From NCBI GenBank assembly GCA_958299035.1, contig CATQJL010000001.1:35936780-36000779 (forward strand): DNA of 64,000 bases. The letters are read 5' to 3'. Position numbers and translations under genes: made by a program. This DNA is from Cylicocyclus nassatus (lineage: Eukaryota; Nematoda; Chromadorea; Rhabditida; Strongylidae). Of the stretch, positions 23,021 to 34,741 are shown piece by piece; positions within the stretch are counted from its first letter, which is position 1; every line of letters begins with the position of its first letter. The notes beneath the pieces were generated by a model. It was not told where the DNA came from. It made no database searches and saw only the letters and a list, made by a program, of their open reading frames with translations.

Positions 23021-23328
23021 TTAGTTAGTTCGATCCACCAATGTTGCCAAGGACAGAATGCTTACTCTAGGCACTGCTAAAAGCTTCGTATTTTGAAGCT
23101 CCTGGAATCTTTCTTCAAGTTTCTATTCATCCTAGAGTGTTTCTATTACCAATTTAGTGTGAACATAGTGAACGTACGAGAAGTTGTACAGGCAGTGATT
23201 TCAGCTTTTCGTATAATCTGCCAAGGTGTCCGGCACGCCCATCTTTTTTCTTCGAACACGTTCTTCTTTTTTCGCGGTTTATGAAAATATCTGAAGGTTT
23301 TGCCGGTTACCTACCTCAACGGTGTTAA

Positions 23329-23983
23329 GGGATCGGTCAGAGTTTGCCAGTGTTGCCGGTGTTGAAAGTGTTGAAAGTGTTGCCGGTGTTGAAAGTGTTG
23401 AAAGTATGAATGTACACATCTCCTGCAGTTTCATTCTTCCTGGACCGATCTTACTGGCTGGTGAGCTCGTTTGAAATGTACATGGAACATGAGTAATGAA
23501 ATGCTACTGAAATGGGAAATGCTTTTACATGCAAAAGAACCTCATACAAAGTTTTTGGAAGGTAAAGGACTTGTTTTAGATAGGCAATCTTTGAATTTTG
23601 AGAACGCTACTAAAGTCCGAGTAATGGGTGTTCGCTGCAGATCCTACATATAGGAGGTCTTGCAGCGTTTTCAAATATTGGGGATTGCCTATCTAAAACA
23701 GGTCCTCTACCTTCCAAAAACTTTGTATGAGGTTCTTTTGCATGTAAAAGCATTTCCCATTTCAGTCGCATTTCATTACTCATGTTCCATGTACATTTCA
23801 AACGATCTCACCAGCCAGTAAGATCGCTCCAGGAAGAACGAAACTGCAGGACTGATGTATACATTCAACACTTTCAACACTTTCAACACCGGCAACACTT
23901 TCAACACTTTCAACACTTTCAACACCGGCAACACTTTCAACACTTTCAAAAACGGCAACGCTGGCAAACTCTGACCGATCCCT
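23329..23983. mobile_element. Foldback element with GTTGAAAGT minisatellite
   Basis: Arms of about 270-310 bp from GGATCGGTCAGAGTTTGCCA to its complement. Near each outer end are repeats of GTTGAAAGT and GTTGCCGGT (23347-23410 and 23866-23960). Inner arm words: AATGCTTTTACATGCAAAAG, CTTCCAAAAACTTTGTATGA. Confidence 0.85.
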
Positions 23984-24032
23984 ATGAATGTTTCCGACAA
24001 TAACAAATTATAGTGGCGAAAAGGCACACGAA

Positions 24033-24271
24033 AGGCCTTGGGCAGAGTTCACGCGATTCAGTCGTCGCGATTCGATCACCACAACACAATTGTTAGAGTT
24101 CATTGCATGCCGATCTTCTTGTATTTCGGGTGTGATAGTGTTTTCCAACATAACTAATCGTGGTTAACTATCACAACCGAAAGACAAGAAGATCGGCATG
24201 CAATGGACTAGTAACAGTTGTCCTGTCGCGACTAATCGCGACGATTAATCGCGTGAACTCTATCCGAGGCA
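24033..24271. mobile_element. PIF/Harbinger-like MITE, near-palindromic
   Basis: AAGGCCTTGGGCAGAGTTCACGCGATT at the left, complement GCGTGAACTCTATCCGAGGC at the right, with GCATGCCGATCTTCTTGT and its complement inside. Same family as 4174-4375. Confidence 0.7.
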
Positions 24272-24439
24272 TAGTTGCGATAGGGGGAGTGATGGATCTT
24301 ACCCCCTTCACTTTGAGGCCAAACTCCGGATGACCCCCTTCACCTGGGCTGAGATTGGTATTGTAATCTGAGAATATGATAAAAATCGTTGTTAAAAGGT
24401 CTTGCAGGCTAAGTACCTCAAACAACAAGTACACTCATA

Positions 24440-26030
24440 AATTTACAAAAGAAACGGTATTTATGTTTATTTATATTATTTATTCATCCTCGTAGCATTC
24501 ATTTGGAGAGCAGAAAGTGAGGACAAAAAAGCAGTTGGTTCTTGAAGTACATAAAACCCTTCATATCTCGCGGCACAGAAGACATAGAATAAAGTCGACG
24601 ATTTACGTCGATTCCTCATAATCTCAGCTTTCGAATGGTATACAGCATGTTAGGGCTTATTTGCTTCCCGGCTCTAAAAATCATTTGCTCCGCTAACCGA
24701 TAAAAGCCAATACATTAATGGAGCTGGGTGGAGCTTCGCTAATAGTAAATGTCTCCACCCCATTTTTGAAAACTGATTAGTTTTTTCGCCCAGCAACCTA
24801 TATACCATTCGAAAGCTCAGGAAAAGGGGATTCGACCTAGACCGTCGACTTCTTTCTAGCCCCCCTCTACCGAGAGATACACCGCATTTTATCTGAAAAC
24901 ATGGTCATTTTCAACAGCAGATTTCTGCCAAATGAAGACCTAATCACTGCTGATTATCTATCTGTGTTAAAGAGCAAGTCTTCGTTAACAAACGTAGACC
25001 GTCGACTTTCTCGTAGCATTCATTGGGGGGGGGGGGGGGCAGAAAGTGAGGACACAAAATTAGTTAATTTTTGAAGCACATAAAATCCCTCATATCTCGC
25101 GGCACAGAAGACCTAGAAAAAAGTCGACGGTCTATGTCGATTCCCCATGATCTCAGCTTTCGAATGGTATACAGCATGTTAGGGCTTCTTTGCTTCCCGG
25201 CTCTAAAAAGTACTTGCTCCGGCGACCCATAAAAGCCAACACATTGTACAGGTCGTCCCGAAAGTTCTTGCGCACGATTTTTAAAAATTCATAACTTCTG
25301 ATTTTTCCAACCGATTTGACTGCTTCTATTTTCGTATGAAATAGTAAGTCATGTTTTTTATAAAGACATCTCAGCTGCTTAGTAATGATCATCTGTTGCA
25401 TAGATAGGAGCGATAGAAGAAAATTGGTCAAAATTTGAATTTTCTGTGTAGGGTCATGAAAAATCGGAGACTTACAACAAAAATCGGAGCAGTCATTATT
25501 GTAGGTTCTTGCACCAGCTCTTTCTAACAGTGCAAAGTTTGCGCCGATTGAGCGCCTCTGTGAAAAGTTATGATTTTCGAGCAAGCAATACAAAAGGGCG
25601 AATTTGATTTATTTTGGCATTTTTCAGGGAAGTCATAACTTTTCATAGAACGCTCAATCAGCGCAAACTCTGCACTGTTAGAAAGAGCTGGTGAAAAAAC
25701 CTACAATACTGACTGCTCCGATTTTTGTTGCAAGTCTCCGATTTTTAATGACCCTACACAGAAAATTCAAATTTTGACCATTTTCTTCTATCGCTCCTAT
25801 CTATGCAACAGATGATCATTACTAAGCACTGAGATGTCATTGTAAAGATCATGAATTACCCTTTCACATAAAAGTGAAAGCAGTCAAATCGGTTGGAAAA
25901 ATCAGAAGTTATGAATTTTTGAAAATCGTGCACAAAAACTTTCGGGACGACCTAATAAGAGCGAGGTGGAGCAAGTTCATAGTAAAAAATGTGCTGTGAA
26001 TTGACATCGTTATCAGCACTGACGATAACG
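24440..26030. repeat. Direct duplication split by a MITE
   Basis: 24480-24770 and 25008-25245 plus 25956-26000 are copies (CATATCTCGCGGCACAGAAG, AGCTTTCGAATGGTATACAG). The second is interrupted by the palindrome 25247-25955; flanking words GGTGGAGC...TAGTAAA resume after it. Confidence 0.7.
25247..25955. mobile_element. Palindromic mariner-like MITE
   Basis: Ends AGGTCGTCCCGAAAGTTCTT and complement AACTTTCGGGACGACCTAA at TA; arms of about 330 bp meet near 25590-25620. Frames inside are palindrome shadows. Confidence 0.85.
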
Positions 26031-26082
26031 TGAGCGAACGCGTTTATTTAAGCGTGCTTATCGTTTTATATGTTTATGTTTT

Positions 26083-27190
26083 TTGGTAAAAAATGCGCTT
26101 TTTATTGACAGTTATGCCATCATTATTAGCACACACTCAAAAAACTATGGGAGATTGGTGAATTTCCACGCCTTCACACAAACCCGCCCATTTCTGGAAT
26201 CTATACTCTGTAAACCTATTGCTGAAGAAGGTCACTTTCGTGAAAACGCTCTAGACTCACCTTACCTAATTTGTAGAGAATGGTTGGTTTCAATGAAGCA
26301 AAGACTTTAAGACATTCAGAATAATAACATGCTATTAAAATATTCCTCAATGTTTTGTAAAGAATGGCAGTTTGAAAAGGAAACGGCAGGCAGAATACTT
26401 TACAAATCGCAGATGACTCGCATGTGTCCCAGTTCAACAGCGAGGCAGAAGGAGAATCTTACGCCGACCAAAATGTTGTCGACATTGATACAGAGTTGAC
26501 AATTGAGCGAAACTCTCTATTTCGTACATCAGAAATCTAAGCAGATTGCCTAGTTTCAATGAGAAAATGTCCAGGAAGTCCATTGCTGATCTTCAGGTTG
26601 CTGAAGATTTCAAGGCTGCTAAATTCACAAACATGGATATGAACAAAAGGATGGTGTTAGTACAGCATAGCTACTGCTATTAGATCCCGACTGGAGTGCG
26701 AACCAAACTCTGTGCTAAGCTTTTGGAAGTTGTGACATTATGACCTATGGTATTGAAAAACCAACGCGAAGCATAGTATCTACTTTTTTCGGCTATTCCG
26801 CGATGTTGTTAAAGAAGAAGTTGAGCAGCTTTCTCATCAGCTAACAGGACGTATGCCAGAGGAGGTGAAGCCAGAGTTCGACAAGGCCCAAAAAAGTATG
26901 CAATATTTCCTTCCCGTGTTGCAAAACATATGCGATCTGGCTCTTTCCTCACTACTTACCGCAAAAATCTGATGGACTTACTAGCAAAGCTAGTTTCCAT
27001 TCCGACTAGCACGGCAGAGGTGGAGAGAGGATTTTCTATCTACTCTGTTATCAGAACACAACGCAGAAGTCGCACAACGGTGGAGCATCTAAGCAATTAC
27101 TTAAGGTCAACCTTCTACAAAACATATTGTTATCTAAAAATTCGTTCAAAGGATTGCTATAAATGGTCCAGACAGGATGTCACCGTATGA
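26083..27190 (+). pseudogene. hAT transposase relic
   Basis: 26930-27190 encodes LMDLLAKLVSIPTSTAEVER and GFSIYSVIRTQRRSRTTVEH, the C-terminal dimerisation region typical of hAT transposases. Upstream another frame reads FFRLFRDVVKEEVEQLSHQL and MPEEVKPEFDKAQKSMQYFL to 26970, and 26083-26310 may be an earlier part. At least one frameshift (near 26930) and several stops: a dead copy. No terminal repeats were matched to it. Confidence 0.65.
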
Positions 27191-27420
27191 CTTCTTGATA
27201 TATCCTAAATGATGGTATGAAGAGAATGGTCACCTACCTGCTGACTTTCCTGGTGCTACCAGAGGGCGAAAAAAAATCACAAAAGCGCTTAGAGAAGAAG
27301 GACGTTTCAAATCCATTTTCGACTTAGAACGCTTTTTCGCGTTAATCTACTTCTACTCCGATGACTTTGGAGGAAGAAGAAAATTTTTCGGGCAGCGAAT
27401 TTCTTGTCTCTGACGTTAGC

Positions 27421-27711
27421 GGTACCCCCATGGGGGTGATCAGCATGCTCGATTACTCCCTGTGCCAACTCCCAGCCCCGTAGCTCAAATTTTGCAAAAA
27501 AAATCGATAAAATCGATATCGATCGATAACGAAAAGTAGCCTATGACACCCGCCGGGGCCCGAAGTGTATGTGTGCTAAGCTTGGTCCCGATCGGTTCAG
27601 AAATGGAATTTTCTATTCGGAACATACGTACACACAGACATTCATACATACATACAGACAGACAGACAGACAGATAGACAGACAAACAGACATTCAGCTT
27701 TATATATAAGA
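27421..27711 (-). mobile_element. Helitron fragment, minus orientation
   Basis: 5' end at 27711 (minus strand A|TCTTATATATAAAGC), CAGA/CATA runs, one half of the internal inverted repeat and one partial 188-bp-type unit (GATCAGCATGCTCGATTAC, CCAACTCCCAGCCC). The CTAG end is missing. Confidence 0.75.
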
Positions 27712-28132
27712 TGCTTTCTTCGTTACATGCTCAATTTAAACAATGATGGGTCAAAATTTTTCATGAGATTGCGCACAAATTATTTGTCAATACCAGAAAT
27801 AATGTCAAGACAAGCGACAACTCACATTCGCTATAGTTGATCCCTGGGACCAGGAAAGTGCGCGAGTGCAAAGTACTGCCGACTCCACAAAAATTGACGG
27901 CAAGCAGTGAATGAAGATAATGTAGCCGGTTAACGGCAAAGTGTCACAAAAAATGATCCTCATAATAACAATGAGCGCTGCTATCAATTAACTCGCGCTG
28001 CTTGCTTAGGTTTTGCGTGTTGAACTTGATTTGGAGAAAGAGAGATATGCTACCGACTAATAAGTGTTCACATTTTGTTTTTGTTCTTTACACAGTTTCT
28101 ACAATGCCACCGAATACCTTATCTTCATTCCC

Positions 28133-28176
28133 GATCAGTGATCATTCCCGGGCTGGACCGGGCAAATCAGCTAGTA
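28133..28176 (+). mobile_element. Solitary Helitron-type 3' end
   Basis: Hairpin CCCGGGCTGGACCGGG, then CAAATCAGCTAG|T: the shape of a Helitron 3' terminus. No matching TC start was found upstream. A (TA)n run follows. Confidence 0.5.
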
Positions 28177-28187
28177 TATATATATAT

Positions 28188-28345
28188 ATATATAGTCTGC
28201 GGCTATAGTCGACATAATGATACGAAAGGCAGAAGGTCACTTGTCATCGTCAAACATTCATTTCTATTGTTCATCCCCGGATTTCAGGCGGATATCCACC
28301 TGCTTCCAAGGTCTTTCGTGCCGAGATCTCGGTCTCATATGCTAG
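28188..28345 (-). repeat. Inverted copy of the Penelope 3' end
   Basis: Complement of 28700-28859 (AGTCTGCGGCTATAGTCGA..., GTGCCGAGATCTCGGTCTCA). Penelope-like elements often carry such inverted partial copies at their 5' side. Confidence 0.7.
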
Positions 28346-28379
28346 TATGAGACCGAGATCTCGGCACACGAGCGCAGTT

Positions 28380-28845
28380 AGACGATGAAGTAATGCTGGT
28401 CGACATTCCTAGCACTAACGTCAAGAAGCGGTTGATCAGAAATAGGTTGTATGACACAGAATGCTTAACGGACAACCGCATGCCCATGTGGAAGTTTAGG
28501 AGACTGCGCAAAGGAAGGTAGTGTTTACCAACTAGAATGCTTACGCTGCGGGGCCACGTATGTAGGGGAGACAGGAAGAAAACTAAGTATTAGAGTCAAA
28601 GAACATTTGGCCAGCAAAAAGCGAGGGACAACGTCATCGCCGTGGGAAAACATAGAGCCGAGGCACATAAAGGTGACGATTTCAATGTAAAATGCACGAT
28701 ACTAGCATATGAGACCGAGATCTCGGCACGAAAGACTTTGGAAGCAGCATGGATATCCGCCGGAAATCCGGTGATGAACAATAAAAATGAATGCTTGACG
28801 ATGACAAGCGACATTCTGCCCTTCGTATCATTATATCGACTATAG
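28380..28845 (+). pseudogene. Broken Penelope-like GIY-YIG fragment
   Basis: Reads EVMLVDIPSTNVKKRLIRNR, then VYQLECLRCGATYVGETGRK and LSIRVKEHLASKKR; a frameshift near 28660 leads to CTILAYETEISARKTLEAAW and ends FVSLYRL. It keeps YVG, Arg, His and Glu but not one frame. Homologous to 13704-14408. Confidence 0.7.
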
Positions 28846-28859
28846 CCGCAGACTATATA

Positions 28860-29688
28860 TTAGGTTGGCTAGAAAGTTCTTGCGTAATTCAAACAAAATT
28901 CAATAACTTTTCAACGACTAAACCTAAATTCACAGTCTTGTTCTCTAAAAATACTAGAAGGCCTGCGCTCCATGATGGATGTTTAAGCGCAAGATTTCAT
29001 GAGCTAGCCCCCGAGAACGAAGCTCTCAAATATGGGACTTCAAAATTTGCAATTTTGAGTTTGGTGCCAGAAAATCGCACAGTGCCGCTAGCTAGCCGAA
29101 AATCTGTAAAAATTACTTACACTGCAGAAGTCCACAAGTTACTTTGGAAGGCTTTGATCTTGCACGGTGAAGCAAAAACAAAAAATTCGTGAACTAGTCA
29201 TTTTGCGGAAAAAATCCACTCAAACAATTTTTTACACTCCAAAAAACGTCGCAAGGTTCTAAATGGGCAATATGTCTTATTTCTGGTTGCAAACTGTGTT
29301 TTTGTGAAAAAATTACATCGATAAGGGGATTTATCCTGTAAAATGACAATTTCCACAAATTTTTTGTTTTCGCATTTCTATGCGAGATTAAAGCCTGCTA
29401 AAATAACGTATGGACTTCTGCAGTGTAAGTAATTTTTACAGATTTTTTTCGACTAGCTAGCGGTACTCTGCGATTTTCTGGCACCAAACTCAAAATTGCA
29501 AATTTTGAAGTCCCATATTTGAGAGCTTCGTTCTCAAGGGCTAGCTCATGAAATCTTGCGCTTAAACATCCATCATGGAGCGCAGGCCTTCTAATATTTT
29601 TAGTGGACAAGATTGTGAATTTAGGTTAAGTCGTTGAAAAGTTATTGAATTTTGTTTGAATTACGCAAGAACTTTCTAGCCAACCTAA
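28860..29688. mobile_element. Palindromic mariner-like MITE
   Basis: TTAGGTTGGCTAGAAAGTTC ends, TA on both sides (28858-28859, 29689-29690). Arms of about 280 bp (to 29140, from 29405). It sits at the end of the Penelope fragment. Confidence 0.88.
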
Positions 29689-29694
29689 TATATC

Positions 29695-30400
29695 TTTGAC
29701 ACACTGGGCAATCCTCAGTGATGTTCGCCACAGTCGTGCGGGCTGACTGACTTAGCGGTGGATCGAAGGTTGGTGACTGTTAATTCGGATTGATCCCAGC
29801 ACGTTGATTCTAGACAAGGTCTGAGCGCGCAAGCTTGAGGAGGCGTTTGGTCGTGTAGACAGACAGATACAAAACTGCAGTCCCTTTCAGGCCCGAACAA
29901 GACGATATTTGTCGAAACATCAGGCAGTAAAGATCCACCATAAAAACCTGCTCGGCACAATATCACTAACAAACAATACGAAATGCCCAGGTTTAAAGAA
30001 GAGAGCACATGGAAGCTACTGATGAAATAATTGAAAATTAAGTCAAAAGCATAAAATTATGGAATGAATTTTGTTCGTTTACTAGGTAACTCCTCGTCTC
30101 TTTTTCAATCTCAAAATTAGTGAACTTTCGATTTTCAGGGCTGCGTCCTAAATCACTAGGGTAAAAATGAACAGTATTCCTGAAGAGTTAAGGATTTTAC
30201 CAGATGAGAAGGTTTTTTTTTACAAAACAATTGCCAAATATTCATATCTACTACTCCGATGTAATTATTGCGGTAAATGTCCACAGAATTATTTTTGCAA
30301 ATCTCCTGAATTTTTGAAAAATTAAGACTGTCGTTAAAATTAAATCAAAAGCGCTGATCGGGAACGGCGTCCACAAGTTAAATTGCATAACGATTTTAGC
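29695..30400. other. No recognised feature
   Basis: Unique-looking sequence between the mariner palindrome and copy C. A 97-codon minus-strand frame (29715-30008) shows no motif I know. Confidence 0.3.
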
Positions 30401-30532
30401 AAAACTCTAACTGCACAAAACATGGGATCTTCTTTTAAGCAATTTTGATTGAAGATTGTTTTCATGATTCTGAGGGCAGACAAAAACACGGATTAGAGGC
30501 CATACCTTCCATGTTCCCTTAGGCTGCGTTCA

Positions 30533-30613
30533 AATTGATCCCGAAGTGCAAAAACTTCTCGATTCGAGCGCTGCGCTGGAACTCCCCAAGTTCCGGATCA
30601 GTATGAACGCAGA
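30533..30613. mobile_element. piggyBac-like mini-MITE, copy C
   Basis: Orthologue of 1913-2003; left TTAA now TTAG, right TTAA at 30614-30617. Confidence 0.65.
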
Positions 30614-31350
30614 TTAATTCAAGTGTTTGCTGAGGTTCTCATCTTCATGGGGCGCAAAAACGACCTATACCCTATACCTTTGAAACCATGTCCTGATGAA
30701 AGCACTGGAATCCACATTTTGTACAACTGCTTCAGTCACAGCTAGTTATGCTAAATTGCTCTTAGATTCGAACAAAATGATGGAGTCGTGCTGAGCATTC
30801 ATTTACTTCCGAGACGTACACGCAAATGGAAGCTTTTGCGCTCCAAAGCAACAAACATGAGAGGGATTACGAGAGTAGTATAGCCAAACCTTTGAAGGCG
30901 TCCACACAAAATTTATGCTCCCCAGATTACTACTATTAGTCTACGAGCAAGCCCATGAAGCGTCGTGTTAGTTTGGTCCCCAAGTGCTGCCCTCAGAAAA
31001 AAATAAATTTTCAATTTTGGAAATCCCGATTCCGTTTTGCCCCTTCTTCGCTTCGCCTATCCAGGGGCTGCTCCTCATATTCTGACGCTACACAGTCAGA
31101 CGCATACTGTGATAGGCTACTGCGAAACGTAGGCGTAAAAGGAGTTTTAGCTAAGTGGGCGCGAAGGCGATGCGCGCGTATTTTCACTGTTGTAGACCGC
31201 TTCTCATGCGCTCCGCCGCTAGTGACTGGAGGCCTTGTCTAGAACACACGGATGGAAGATTTGCGATTTATCGACAATCAAATTATTAACATGTGGTGGA
31301 GCAAAAAGGGGAGAGGAAAGAGGGGAGGAGGTTTTGAGAGATTACATTAA

Positions 31351-31553
31351 GGCCCCTGACAGACTTCACGCGATTTGATCGTCGCGACTCAATCGCCGAC
31401 TTTTCCATTCATTTTCATTTCACATTCAAAAATTTCGGGCTGGAAAAGTATCAAAACCGAAATGCAAGTTGATCGGCATGGAATGATGTTGTAACAGTTG
31501 TCTCGTCGCGATTCGGTCGCAACGATCAAATCGCGTGAAGTCTGTCCGGGGCC
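31351..31553. mobile_element. PIF/Harbinger-like MITE in copy C (first of two)
   Basis: GGCCCCTGACAGACTTCACG to GTGAAGTCTGTCCGGGGCC, flanked by TAA (31348-31350, 31554-31556). Copy A at about 3048 (TTACATCTAAAGTG) shows the site without insertion. Confidence 0.8.
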
Positions 31554-31556
31554 TAA

Positions 31557-31795
31557 GGCGGGCGCTATACTCATCGAGGAGTATAGCATGGCGACGATCG
31601 ATATGCATCAAATACGTGTAAAACCGGCGACTGAGTCGCGACGAGACAACTGTTACAACATCATTCCATGCTGATCAACTTGCATTCGGTTGTGATACTT
31701 TTCCAGCCCGACATTTTTGAATGTGAAATGAAAATGAATGGAAATCTTGGCGATTAGATCGCGACGATTAAGTCGCGTGAAGTCTGACCGGGGCC
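31557..31795. mobile_element. PIF/Harbinger-like MITE in copy C (second, adjoining)
   Basis: Shares the TAA at 31554-31556 with the first copy and ends GTCTGACCGGGGCC before TAA at 31796-31798. Its left end is rearranged: GGCGGGCGCTATACTCATCG then the short palindrome CTATACTC...GAGTATAG. Confidence 0.65.
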
Positions 31796-31914
31796 TAAGA
31801 GTGCTGATTATTATGCTGAAGGATCATGCGTTCAAGCAAGAATGAATTTGCGGAAATTATGGAGAAGAACCGAAGATTCGCTAGAGTGCTTAACACACGT
31901 CACCCCAACGAAAT

Positions 31915-32005
31915 GAAGCTTTATTTTGACTCAATGCTTATCATCCTCAAACAAAACAGCTAGTCGAGGAGCGGCAATGTTTATTTTATTAACAGCTCTA
32001 ATACA
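31915..32005 (+). promoter_or_regulatory. Conserved proximal promoter, paralogue C
   Basis: TGACTCA at 31927-31933 and TTATCA at 31938-31943 are kept with identical spacing, but the ATGATTGATCAT palindrome present in A and B is deleted. TTAACAG ends 10 bp before the ATG. Confidence 0.45.
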
Positions 32006-32297
32006 ATGCGAGCGGCTATATTGTTTCTCATTGTGATCGTCTCTGTGCAGGCACGAATTCTACACGAAGGCTATGGGGAATCGGTGAGTGAGAAGGCGTA
32101 AGGTACCAAAGCCTCTTTCAATCTTGAAAGAAAGTGAAAATTGCTGTTTCATTATTCAGATAGAGCAGTATCGTCGACGAGAACGGTATGAGAATTGCTT
32201 GAAGTTTTGCGTGAACAAGTCAAAAAGAGTAAAGTTCAATGAGATTCTCTGCAGTGAATGTTCTCAACTCAGAGATTCAGATGACTTCTATTATTAG
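32006..32297 (+). CDS. Small secreted four-cysteine peptide, paralogue C
   Basis: Exons 32006-32083 and 32160-32297 with a 76-bp phase-0 intron; 71 residues. Signal peptide MRAAILFLIVIVSVQA; mature start RILHEGYGES; core YRRRERYENCLKFCVNKSKR; then ILCSECSQLRDSDDFYY. Same CX3CX13CX2C frame as the other two. The C-terminus is one residue longer and the tail after the last cysteine has diverged. Acceptor-like AG at 31994-31995. The polyadenylation signal seems weakened to GATAAA near 32331. Two PIF-like MITEs sit about 200 bp upstream (31351-31795). Intact frame and splice sites suggest a working gene. Confidence 0.78.
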
Positions 32298-32703
32298 TTT
32301 ATCTTATAGATTTCCTAGAACTAAAAGAAAGATAAACACTGTTTGAAGTTTGAAGAAAAATATATGTAACAATCATTTACGCATCATTTTACAACTTGAG
32401 GAGGTTCCTGAACTTGAGGAAGAAACTGAGTTATTATAGGTTTATTGCCTTCCTGTGAGCTTCTATTCTCTCATACCACTGTCTTGATTTGAAGAAAGCA
32501 AACTTGCAGTTCTCTTTTGACGAGAATGATTCGCTTCAGACGCCGAGAAAATGATCTCCTGAACCCGACCGTTACGTGTACCTATTACAACTGTCTCAAT
32601 TCACAGTTTTTTCGTAAACCAACCAAGGATGCGTCTACCTGAGATGCGTGCACACATAGAAGAAGACGCTGAAGTCTCCAGCAGTTAGAATTAATGCATC
32701 AAC

Positions 32704-33079
32704 AAACTCTCAAAGGCAGCGTCCAAGCCAATCTGGGCATATGGGGATCTCGCATAGGTAGTTTGGGGCCCCAACTAAGCCATTGCCCAACAGGCAGCTC
32801 TGGTGGTGTTTTCATGGCTGAGATATTTCGCTCAAAACTGGACCCCAGAATCGTATTTCGCATGAATCTATGGCGCAACCATCAGTTTTTGGCGAGGATC
32901 CAAACGAAACCCATGGCTTGCACCATGATGCGATCCCGGGGTTCAGTTTCGAGGGGAATATCTCAGCCGTTAGAGCATAACCTGAGTTGTCGGTTGAGCA
33001 GCGGCTTATTTAGGGCCCCAAAATTACTTTACACGTGAGATCCCCATATGCCCAGATTTGCCTGGATGCTGCCTTTAAT
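32704..33079. mobile_element. AGGCAGCGTCC-type TIR element, second copy
   Basis: AAAGGCAGCGTCCAAGCCAA to GATGCTGCCTTT, same palindromic interior (ATATGGGGATCTC, CAGCCGTTAGAGCA) as 6250-6605. Confidence 0.75.
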
Positions 33080-34430
33080 ATTTCCTCATTATAGTTGGAA
33101 GGTGGAAGAGTTTGAGCCTAGAGCCCTGCACGAGCTGGGCAAATGTCAAGCTGGAAATTGTTTTGGAAGGAAAGCAAAGGGAATATCGTAAATATACGTT
33201 TACATGTACATACACTCTCTCGACAAGTTGCTACATGATTGACATGCAAAAACACGGTAAACTCACGCGTCACCATCAAAATTCAAATTTTTTTCACTGA
33301 GTTGTGATTGAATGTCTCGGCAGCGCACACATAACGATACGACTCAGAATTTACAGTGTAAGCGAAATGGAAAAGGAGGAGCAGAGTGCAGAGAACGTGG
33401 AGAAATTATGTGGAGGCTGTTGCAAGTTTTTTCCAAAGATTTCCCACTACCACAAAATGATACATGGTTCGTTTGCAATGCGCAGATGACGATATGGCAC
33501 GGAATTTGGTGTGTGTATGCGGAGTAGGACTAGGAACAAAGTATGAAGAATTATAGAAAGTGTGTGATTGAAGAGCGTGCTGGGCATTGCTCACCTAAGG
33601 CATATATGGGGCAGGCCAAAACTTCCAAATCACATAATTTTCTCAAAACTTCCACATAAATCAGTTCTACACCTGAAGATCACTATATAGTAACATTTGG
33701 TTCCAAAACTCCTCTCCTCATTGTTAGAATCCGAAATAGCAACGACGCCGGCCTTTTTGAGGAAGGCTTCGAACAGCCTACGCAGCCGCGATCAAGTGGG
33801 AAATCGTAAAAATCGACAGTGGCAAAGGCGAATTTTACTGATGTCCATTTGCCACCCTCGTGCTGGGCCCTGCTTGAGCCTGTATAGCAACTTTTGCGTA
33901 GCCTTTTCGTGTCTCCTATTCTTGCAATAAAAACGGATGTTACAGATTACAAACAGAGACGAAGCAGACCACTATGTTAGTCCGATTCACTAGTATCGCC
34001 AATGTCCGAATGCCTCAACATCCCAGGCAGGAGAGCGATGTTCACAAAAAAGCTTCATCCTCTGAAGCTCGTGAGATGTGGATTTCATGTTTATATCCAT
34101 CGTAACCTTTTATCCAGTAAAGCGTTTCTTCTACCCTTTACTGTAACATGAATAGGAGCGCATTGTTTATAAGCGGCGTTTTCTGCTTTTGTATGACCGG
34201 ATAATGTCCGGCCGCCAACCCTTTCCTTCAAAATTAATTCACGGTTTTCGAGGTCGAAGTAAACATTCCACTGTAGCACAACTATTTCAACGGTGCTTAA
34301 CATGTTTCTGATAGAAACAGTTGAAATTTGAAGTGACGAAACGTTCGATGAACCGCAAGTCGAAATTTGGGATTTATCGAAAATTTCCGTAGTCTAAAGT
34401 TCGATTGTTCAAAGGTCTTAGCTTTACTGT
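33080..34430. other. No supported gene; one weak shared coding-like segment
   Basis: Minus strand 33720-33930 reads LLYRLKQGPARGWQMDISKI and LRRLFEAFLKKAG; a similar SLQGPARAGQMSFSK occurs at 14410-14480 on the minus strand beside the Penelope fragment. Probably pieces of one retroelement. Confidence 0.25.
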
Positions 34431-34434
34431 TTAA

Positions 34435-34741
34435 CACATTGACGACCATGCAAATTTTTGGTTGTCTGCCTTTTGAGACTGAGGGCTTTCAGGGCCCGTC
34501 AACGTTTTCCAAATCAAATGGCACATACCGCCATCTACAATTCTACAGTAGCCCTGAAAGGCTAATAAAAGACGAAGACTGTTTCTACATACAGTACAGA
34601 GGGAAGCCCCTTTGGAGTGAGTTCCTTCATGATGGTCGTCATTTTAAAGGAATACAAGCCTTGACGCACCGTGTGTGTAAAGCGGTCCCACGCGATAGTC
34701 ACTGCTTAACAAAGCATGTGTGTAAAACAGTCGTCAATGTG
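34435..34741. mobile_element. piggyBac-like MITE
   Basis: CACATTGACGAC...GTCGTCAATGTG precisely between two TTAA (34431-34434, 34742-34745), the piggyBac target. A 156-codon frame runs through it (34367-34837) and is not credible as a gene. Confidence 0.7.

Larger units (their letters stand above)
30405..32690. repeat. Segmental duplication, copy C
   Basis: Begins at CTGCACAAAACATGGGATC, matching copy A from about 1795, so the upstream third of the unit is missing. It carries the TTAA element of A (30533-30613), two PIF-like MITEs not in A or B, and peptide gene C, then ends close to an AGGCAGCG-type MITE at 32704. Confidence 0.75.

Noticed and set aside
28791..29610. Matching frames on both strands (HDGCLSARFHEL)
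   Set aside because: Shadows of the two arms of the palindromic mariner-like MITE, not two genes.
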